Shown one piece after another: positions 36,769 to 41,258 of a stretch of 41,258 nt of DNA (positions within the stretch are counted from its first letter, which is position 1; each line of letters begins with the position of its first letter). The notes below the pieces were generated by a model, which searched no databases, was not told the origin of the DNA, and worked only from the letters and a program-made list of their open reading frames with translations. The stretch is from an uncultured Candidatus Saccharibacteria bacterium (GTDB taxonomy: Bacteria > Patescibacteriota > Saccharimonadia > Saccharimonadales > Saccharimonadaceae). The stretch is from positions 1 through 41,258 of the forward strand of contig CALICZ010000127.1 of the NCBI GenBank assembly GCA_938049075.1, in the 5' to 3' direction. The position numbers were made by a program, and so were the translations under genes.

Positions 36769-38602
36769 TCCTGTACCTTTTTACTGGTTTTTGTATATAT
36801 TTTGCTGCATATTCCGTGTTATATGGAGACCAATCTGCCATTTGTAAGGCAATTGCTGTAGACATCACGACGTCGTCATGCTGCCCCTGTTGGGCCTCCA
36901 TAGCACCGTTATCTTTTCTAATGTAACTCATTGCTTCACGGATGAATACAATGTCTAAGTCGATTATATCACCTTCTCGAATAGAACGCTGCAATTCAGA
37001 GATCATAATAGGCTTAGTCTTCTTGTTTGTCTGCCAACCGAATTTAGTAGTGCGTACCTGGAATTGCTCATCCTCTGCAGTCTCGCGCATATATAGATTG
37101 CGGTAGAACATATTACGCAGCTTGGCGGCAGTGGCAATACCGTGGTTGTTGATCTCCACCCCTACAAGGGCGGTATTATAGTACGTACCAATATTAAATA
37201 CGATCTCACCGAGCTGATCAGGGTCAGCATATCCACGCCAGCGCGCCACAACCTTGCGGGCTAAGACATCAAAGACAGTAATCACAGAGAAGTCGGCTTC
37301 CTTACCTGAGGATGCTTCCACCTCAATACCTTCTGACACGTCCACGCCAATCACATACTTACGCGAACGATCGACATCCCACCATACACGTAGTGGTGTT
37401 GGGTCATTATCACCCACCCGGCGTATCTCAATAAACTTGATACGCTCCATGCCAGTCTCTGGGTCGACAACCTTCTTAATATCGCCACACATATACGGGT
37501 GGGTCTTCTGTGCATCCACTGCGATACGCTCCATCTCCTGGAGCATAGGGACGTCAAAGACAGGCCGACCAGACGCAAGGAACGCTTCCTCTGGAGTGGA
37601 AGGGTATTCCTGATAAAACTTCTTGGGGTCAGTACGAAATTCCTTCTTTTTTAGCCTACGCCAATAGATCTTACGAGGCCATGACGCACGATCGTACCCC
37701 TCATGCTCGAATAACTTATAGAGCGCCTCCTCCTCAGCATCTAGGTCACCAAGATCATCATCAATAATATTCGGTGTCTCGTACTCATTGTGCGAATGCC
37801 ATGCGAAGAACACTGGGCGGAACTGTGACTCCCCTCGCTTGGCAGCATTCCACTCATCATAGAAATAGCCACCGATACCGTTGGCCGTGGACTCCAGAAA
37901 AATAAAGGTTTCTGGGGCCATTGGTACAGCCTGCACCGCAGCAGACGTGACGTCCGCAGAATCATCCCAGAAGGCACATTCACTACCGTGCAAGAATTTG
38001 ATCGTGCTAGAACGCCCCTTGCCCTCTGTAGCCACCATCGTCTTAATCTCAGACTGTAACCCAGGAGACGGTAGGTTTTGTGCGTCGTACGTCTTCTTGA
38101 CTTCGTCAGAGACATCAAAGGTAAGGTCTTGCTTCGTGTTATATTTCCGGTCAGGCTTGAATGATGGGTGAGAATACTCGTAGTACCGACGGAACATCTC
38201 ATAAAGATTCTTTGTGGCTTCCTTTTCATGAGCAATAATCACTGTAGTAGTGAATCGGTGGGTAGATGTCCACCAATACCCCATCGCCTCAATCAACGTA
38301 GACATACCCATCTGACGAGCCTTCAATACAATGTACCGAATAGGACGCCCCGTAGCGAGATCCTCTGCCACCATCTTGATAAGCTCCATCTGCTCCCAGT
38401 TCAACACATCATAGAATGGAATCAGCTGGTTAGAATACTTGTCACGAATCATGAGATTACGCTCACAAAACAGAAGAAAATCCCCCGCAATAAGCTTCAC
38501 CGTTTCACGGATCTGGTCATCAGGAGAGAGGAGGTAGAAATTAGGGATACTATTTACAATCCTCTCCCGTGTTTTCTCACTAAGCTTTGGATGCTTCGCC
38601 AT
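36659..38602 (-). CDS. terL: Terminase large subunit
   Basis: 647 residues. ATPase: Walker A-like LKARQMGMST (93-102), Walker B ETFIFLESTANG (231-242), then an RPVFFAWHSH stretch (262-271). Nuclease: RKYVIGVDVSEGIE with Asp421, then a C-terminal FIREAMSYIRKDNGAMEAQQGQHDDVVMSTAIAL block supplying the further acidic residues. It translocates DNA into the head and cuts it. The C-terminal 36 residues are Arg-rich and overlap the portal gene. The strict order terminase-portal-scaffold-capsid is standard. No intein is seen here, unlike the upstream RecA-like gene. Confidence 0.95.
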   Translation of the reverse strand: MAKHPKLSEKTRERIVNSIPNFYLLSPDDQIRETVKLIAGDFLLFCERNLMIRDKYSNQLIPFYDVLNWEQMELIKMVAEDLATGRPIRYIVLKARQMGMSTLIEAMGYWWTSTHRFTTTVIIAHEKEATKNLYEMFRRYYEYSHPSFKPDRKYNTKQDLTFDVSDEVKKTYDAQNLPSPGLQSEIKTMVATEGKGRSSTIKFLHGSECAFWDDSADVTSAAVQAVPMAPETFIFLESTANGIGGYFYDEWNAAKRGESQFRPVFFAWHSHNEYETPNIIDDDLGDLDAEEEALYKLFEHEGYDRASWPRKIYWRRLKKKEFRTDPKKFYQEYPSTPEEAFLASGRPVFDVPMLQEMERIAVDAQKTHPYMCGDIKKVVDPETGMERIKFIEIRRVGDNDPTPLRVWWDVDRSRKYVIGVDVSEGIEVEASSGKEADFSVITVFDVLARKVVARWRGYADPDQLGEIVFNIGTYYNTALVGVEINNHGIATAAKLRNMFYRNLYMRETAEDEQFQVRTTKFGWQTNKKTKPIMISELQRSIREGDIIDLDIVFIREAMSYIRKDNGAMEAQQGQHDDVVMSTAIALQMADWSPYNTEYAAKYIQKPVKRYRNATTRTTKTGQKYQGASGISKAIERRRRSRAVHRGR

Positions 38603-39014
38603 TGATTTCCTTCAACATCTTCTCATGTTCTTTCTGCCGCTTCGCTAAAAACCGGTTCTTAGACTCAACACGCAAGGGGTGCAACTCATTGAACGCCTCC
38701 ACAAGCAACTGTGACGGCCGATCAAGGGGCCCAAGCCCCATCATATAAGCATTCACCTCTGTCGCCATAATAGCCGAAGCGTGCTTCAAGGCAATGTTAC
38801 AGAACATACTGAAATTCTGAATACTCATATATGTCTCAAAATTATCAGCATAAATACCTACATAAGCATCCTTCATCTTCTTGCCCATGTGATGGTTAGC
38901 CTTCCTAGGCCCATTCTTAGTCTTCTTGCCGCCATACAGAACCTTCGAAATATCCTTCTGACTCTTAATAAACTCTGGCGTTAGCCCATATTTCTCGTAC
39001 AAAGTTCTTACCAT
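38580..39014 (-). CDS. Protein before the terminase, possible small subunit
   Basis: 144 residues overlapping the terminase start by 23 bases. Basic N-terminus (KSQKDISKVLYGGKKTKNGPRKANHHMGKKMK), helical centre (FETYMSIQNFSMFCNIALKHASAIMATEVNAYMMGLGPLDRPSQLLVEAFNEL) and a charged tail. Position suits a small terminase subunit that recognises the packaging site, but no family motif is certain and the isolated gene at 2239 competes for this role. Confidence 0.45.
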   Translation of the reverse strand: MVRTLYEKYGLTPEFIKSQKDISKVLYGGKKTKNGPRKANHHMGKKMKDAYVGIYADNFETYMSIQNFSMFCNIALKHASAIMATEVNAYMMGLGPLDRPSQLLVEAFNELHPLRVESKNRFLAKRQKEHEKMLKEINGEASKA

Positions 39015-39208
39015 CTAAACCGCCTCCAATCGAATCTTAACGTAACAATAAACAAATGCACTGCGAACGTATACTGATACTCCCCACAGCCAGGGAATCG
39101 CCTGTCAGGCCGTGTAATAAGCCGCTTGCCGTAAGCAACCAGGGCATCAGGTAGAATACCATCAACCACTGGGGCATACAGATTAAGCCAATTAGGAGTC
39201 ACTCTCAT
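39008..39208 (-). CDS. Small hypothetical protein
   Basis: 66 residues, overlapping the recombinase end by 17 bases and the next gene by 7. Aromatic and Arg-rich (YGKRLITRPDRRFPG, FRFDWRRFRW-like end). The first gene after the recombinase in the operon; function unknown. Confidence 0.5.
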   Translation of the reverse strand: MRVTPNWLNLYAPVVDGILPDALVAYGKRLITRPDRRFPGCGEYQYTFAVHLFIVTLRFDWRRFRW

Positions 39209-40814
39209 TATCTTCCTCCTCGCGTGGCTGTGGATAATACAACTTAAACTTAGCCTTCCGCCACGGTGTATTCACCTTGGACTTAATAATAGTCGCCTCA
39301 ATGAAATGCCCAATGAAATTCCCAGCCTGCGTGTCCTTGGTGGTGCGACCAAACCGCCACGACTTCATAGTCTTCAGTGAGATCATGAGCGATGCAGCAT
39401 ACGGCACAGCCATACCGCCTGGCGTGTATTTCTGCGGCACATACCCACCAATCACCTCCCGCTCCTGGTTGATAATCACAAGGGCAGTATCGTTCTTAGC
39501 TAGAAGAATCGGTAACACCCGCATCATCTTATTCACCATCTTAGCCTTCTGCCCAATATTCGCATTAGCAATATTGTCCTCAGCCTCAGTCTTCGTAGTG
39601 CAAGCAGCTAATGAATCAAAGATAATCATATCATACGACCCATCCTCTGCAGCCTCCTTGATAGCCTCATAAATATCCTCTAGGAAGGCAGACTTGTTGT
39701 ACAGGGTGAAATTAGCAGGGTTAAGCTTCAGAGCGATCAACAACTCAGGGTTCAAAGACGCCTCAGAATCCACATAAAACACCTTCTTATCCCGAAGCCC
39801 TGCCACCATATTAAGCGCAAGAGTGGTGTTGTGGGTGACAATATAGTCTTCAGAAGCAACATAAAGGTTCTTAGGCCCATTTACCCAAATACACCGGATT
39901 TTCTTAGTCTCACCAGTCTTAGTCACAGACAAAATACGCCGAGAAATAGCCTCTGGTGGAGTGTACTTGCTCTGCTCCTCCTCAGTCATAAATGGGTTGT
40001 AAGGTAACTGAAACACAACATAAGGCGACCCCTTGAGATGCTCTGTAGATGTGATCGTACCACCAAGCGAATAGACAATCTTGCAGAACTGCTCACGCTT
40101 CTTTTTATCAGTAATAGTCACATATATCATACCCCCCGCACCGACAGTACCGATAGAGGTGATCACGCTATTGAGGAAGTTATACCGTGACCAGAGATTA
40201 GCCACTGTCCACCGATCAAAGATAGAGGCAGGAGTATCAGCCTCAACAAATCGACGAGCCACATACTCGGGGTCTTCCTTCAACGTGCCGTTGTCATAAG
40301 CCACAGAGTCCACAATAGGCAAACAACTCCCCCACAGATGGCGTTTCTGAGCCAACTCACGAGTCTCAACAATCTCCCACGGAGAGATAGGATTTTCCTG
40401 ACGAATCATCCACAGATGCTCACCATCGACTTCGAGTGACGTACCACCAGAGATAGAAACCTTGTATGTAGGCAACTCACCCCGATCATATACCCCTAAG
40501 ACCTCAGCAGGTTTACCGTCCCAACCGATAACGTAGTCTCCAGGGTTAATATCACCCATACGCTTTGTAGAGCCATCAGCCATAGGAATAATAGAATCCA
40601 CTGGCTGGCCCTTTCCCGTAGCATACGGAGCTTGCAGTTGTGTCACACGACCCCTTGGTATCATAGTGAGCGAATCAAACGAAGGTACTCCCGTAGAGAT
40701 CCACTTCACCTCATCCACCCCCATCTTCGTAAACTCCGCTAGGGCTGAACTAGCATCATAATCAATATCCTTGATACGCTCAAACGGGTTGTCTTGGTCT
40801 ATAGATTTAGCCAT
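39192..40814 (-). CDS. RecA-like recombinase interrupted by an intein
   Basis: 540 residues from the ATG at 40814, after GAAAGGATTTAT; the longer open frame upstream has no ribosome binding site. Exteins: an N-terminal part (1-68) ends in APYATGK, the first half of the P-loop, and a C-terminal part (330-540) starts TTLALNMVAG. It holds VFYVDSEASLNPEL, MIIFDSLAACTTK (Walker B), VIINQEREVIGG and YTPGGMAVPYAAS, the RecA/UvsX core. Without the intein the protein is 279 residues with an intact ATGKTTLAL P-loop. It would catalyse strand exchange. It is the first gene of the late block, an unusual place for a recombinase. Confidence 0.9.
   Translation of the reverse strand: MAKSIDQDNPFERIKDIDYDASSALAEFTKMGVDEVKWISTGVPSFDSLTMIPRGRVTQLQAPYATGKGQPVDSIIPMADGSTKRMGDINPGDYVIGWDGKPAEVLGVYDRGELPTYKVSISGGTSLEVDGEHLWMIRQENPISPWEIVETRELAQKRHLWGSCLPIVDSVAYDNGTLKEDPEYVARRFVEADTPASIFDRWTVANLWSRYNFLNSVITSIGTVGAGGMIYVTITDKKKREQFCKIVYSLGGTITSTEHLKGSPYVVFQLPYNPFMTEEEQSKYTPPEAISRRILSVTKTGETKKIRCIWVNGPKNLYVASEDYIVTHNTTLALNMVAGLRDKKVFYVDSEASLNPELLIALKLNPANFTLYNKSAFLEDIYEAIKEAAEDGSYDMIIFDSLAACTTKTEAEDNIANANIGQKAKMVNKMMRVLPILLAKNDTALVIINQEREVIGGYVPQKYTPGGMAVPYAASLMISLKTMKSWRFGRTTKDTQAGNFIGHFIEATIIKSKVNTPWRKAKFKLYYPQPREEEDNESDS
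39828..40610 (-). mobile_element. Class 3 intein in the P-loop of the RecA-like protein
   Basis: 261 residues inserted between GK and TT of the Walker A motif. The intein starts with Gly, not Cys or Ser (GQPVDSIIPMADGSTKRMGDINPGD), with Asp5 in the usual block A place. Block B is LEVDGEHLW with His65 and Trp67; block F is KIRCIWV with Cys240; the end is VTHN (Asn261), followed by Thr. Trp in B, Cys in F and a +1 Thr are the WCT signature of class 3 inteins, which begin splicing at the block F Cys. The centre retains a worn second half of a LAGLIDADG endonuclease (NFLNSVITSIGTVGAGGMIYVTI..., FCKIVYSLGG), lacking its acidic catalytic motif, so homing is probably dead. Confidence 0.9.
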
Positions 40815-41203
40815 ATAAATCCTTTCATGTAAATGTATTACTAGTAGCCTATGAGAATCGTCATGAGACGTGCCTGAGAGGCTCTGTGAGACGTCTAAAT
40901 ACATAAAATGTATTTGTATACGTCTATCCCGAGAATCATCCTGTAGCGTCACGAAGGACGCTTGTGGGATGGTCTGGGTGTGACTAGAGTATATACCATC
41001 GAGAGGGTAGTAGTCTAGAGGGCATCAATGGATAGGGAAGTTAAAAATTAGGTGGAAAAAATTTTGGCAAGGGTATTTGGTGGGACTCCAGAGTGAATAA
41101 AATGACGGCCGTGTTCCGCATTCGGGAAACTCACAATAATAGCCTGGTGTTAGGGGAAGGGCGACGCACCGCTTCCTTTCGGGGTGTACCCCCACACCCC
41201 CAC
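40815..41203. other. Right non-coding region (leader of the late block)
   Basis: No gene is seen. On the minus strand it is the upstream region of the late operon. It contains direct/inverted words such as CATGAGACGTG-like and GAGACGTC (near 40860 and 40890), an A/T tract (41040-41060) and GC-rich CCCCACACCCCC at the junction. With 1-956 it forms about 1.3 kb between the divergent blocks. Confidence 0.6.
40990..41017 (-). promoter_or_regulatory. Tentative late promoter
   Basis: On the minus strand TAGACT (complement of 41012-41017) and TATATA (complement of 40990-40995) are 16 bp apart. TAGACT is also the -35 used at 11092. No GGGG precedes it. The late genes may use a different or WhiB-dependent promoter, so this is only a candidate. 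Confidence 0.3.
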
Positions 41204-41258
41204 CCCCCCTAGGGGAGGGCCACGCGCACGCACAGACGCCAGGAGGAGAGGAGCGAGC
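41204..41258. repeat. Right copy of 55-bp terminal direct repeat
   Basis: Identical to bases 1-55. It shows that the two ends join, and is most simply an assembly overlap of a circular map. Confidence 0.9.

Noticed and set aside
39229..39237. Third DnaA box match
   Set aside because: It lies inside the coding end of the recA-like gene, away from promoters, and about one such match is expected by chance.
40815..40952. Longer start for the RecA-like gene (46 extra residues)
   Set aside because: The extension has no ribosome binding site and lies in the leader; the ATG at 40814 follows AAAGGA at good spacing and begins a RecA-like N-terminus.

Overview
The window is a complete or nearly complete genome of a short-tailed (podovirus-like) double-stranded DNA phage. 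Bases 1-55 are repeated exactly at 41204-41258, so the contig closes into a circle of 41203 bp, as expected from a circularly permuted genome, collapsed terminal repeats, or an assembler overlap. The virion genes (large terminase, portal, scaffold, HK97-type capsid, gp11-like adaptor, nozzle, internal virion proteins, tail fibre) have no tape-measure, tail-tube or sheath partner, which fits a T7/P22-type short tail. A WhiB-family protein (14319-14582) points to an actinobacterial host. The standard genetic code is used, and I cannot name the genus.

Layout. Two divergent gene blocks leave a non-coding region that spans the contig junction (40815-41203 plus 1-956). The rightward block (957-19492) holds early and middle functions. 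These are small early proteins, several tiny membrane proteins, an SF2 helicase, and a replication module of three winged-helix proteins, a DnaB-type helicase and a CHC2/Toprim primase. They are followed by a DUF2828 (Ro60/TROVE-like) protein beside a structured non-coding region, an SSB-like protein, an HNH protein, a RusA-type resolvase, WhiB and a long run of small unknown genes. The block ends with a small membrane protein and a secreted lytic-transglycosylase-like protein. A strong terminator at 19504-19534 separates it from the leftward block (40814 down to 19569). That block runs RecA-like recombinase (with an intein), terminase, portal, scaffold, capsid, adaptor, nozzle, internal virion proteins, fibre, two membrane proteins and a CHAP endolysin. 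One isolated leftward gene (2239-2640) sits among the early genes.

Replication and expression. No DNA polymerase, RNA polymerase, integrase or CI-like repressor is visible, so replication and transcription probably rely on host enzymes, with the phage supplying initiator, helicase, primase and SSB. Inside the initiator gene there are three palindromic repeats, an AT-rich tract and then seven short inverted repeats, a layout resembling the lambda ori within gene O. At least eight rightward promoters have -35/-10 elements with exactly 17 bp spacing, and five of these carry GGGG directly before the -35.

Most notable points: a class 3 intein in the P-loop of the RecA-like protein; the origin-like iteron and hairpin array; a TROVE-like gene with a promoter-linked structured RNA candidate; a promoter placed inside a 15-bp inverted repeat that would hide a ribosome binding site on read-through mRNA; and a hairpin that would bring a distant Shine-Dalgarno to the lysin start codon. 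All similarity calls come from reading motifs by eye; no database search was run.
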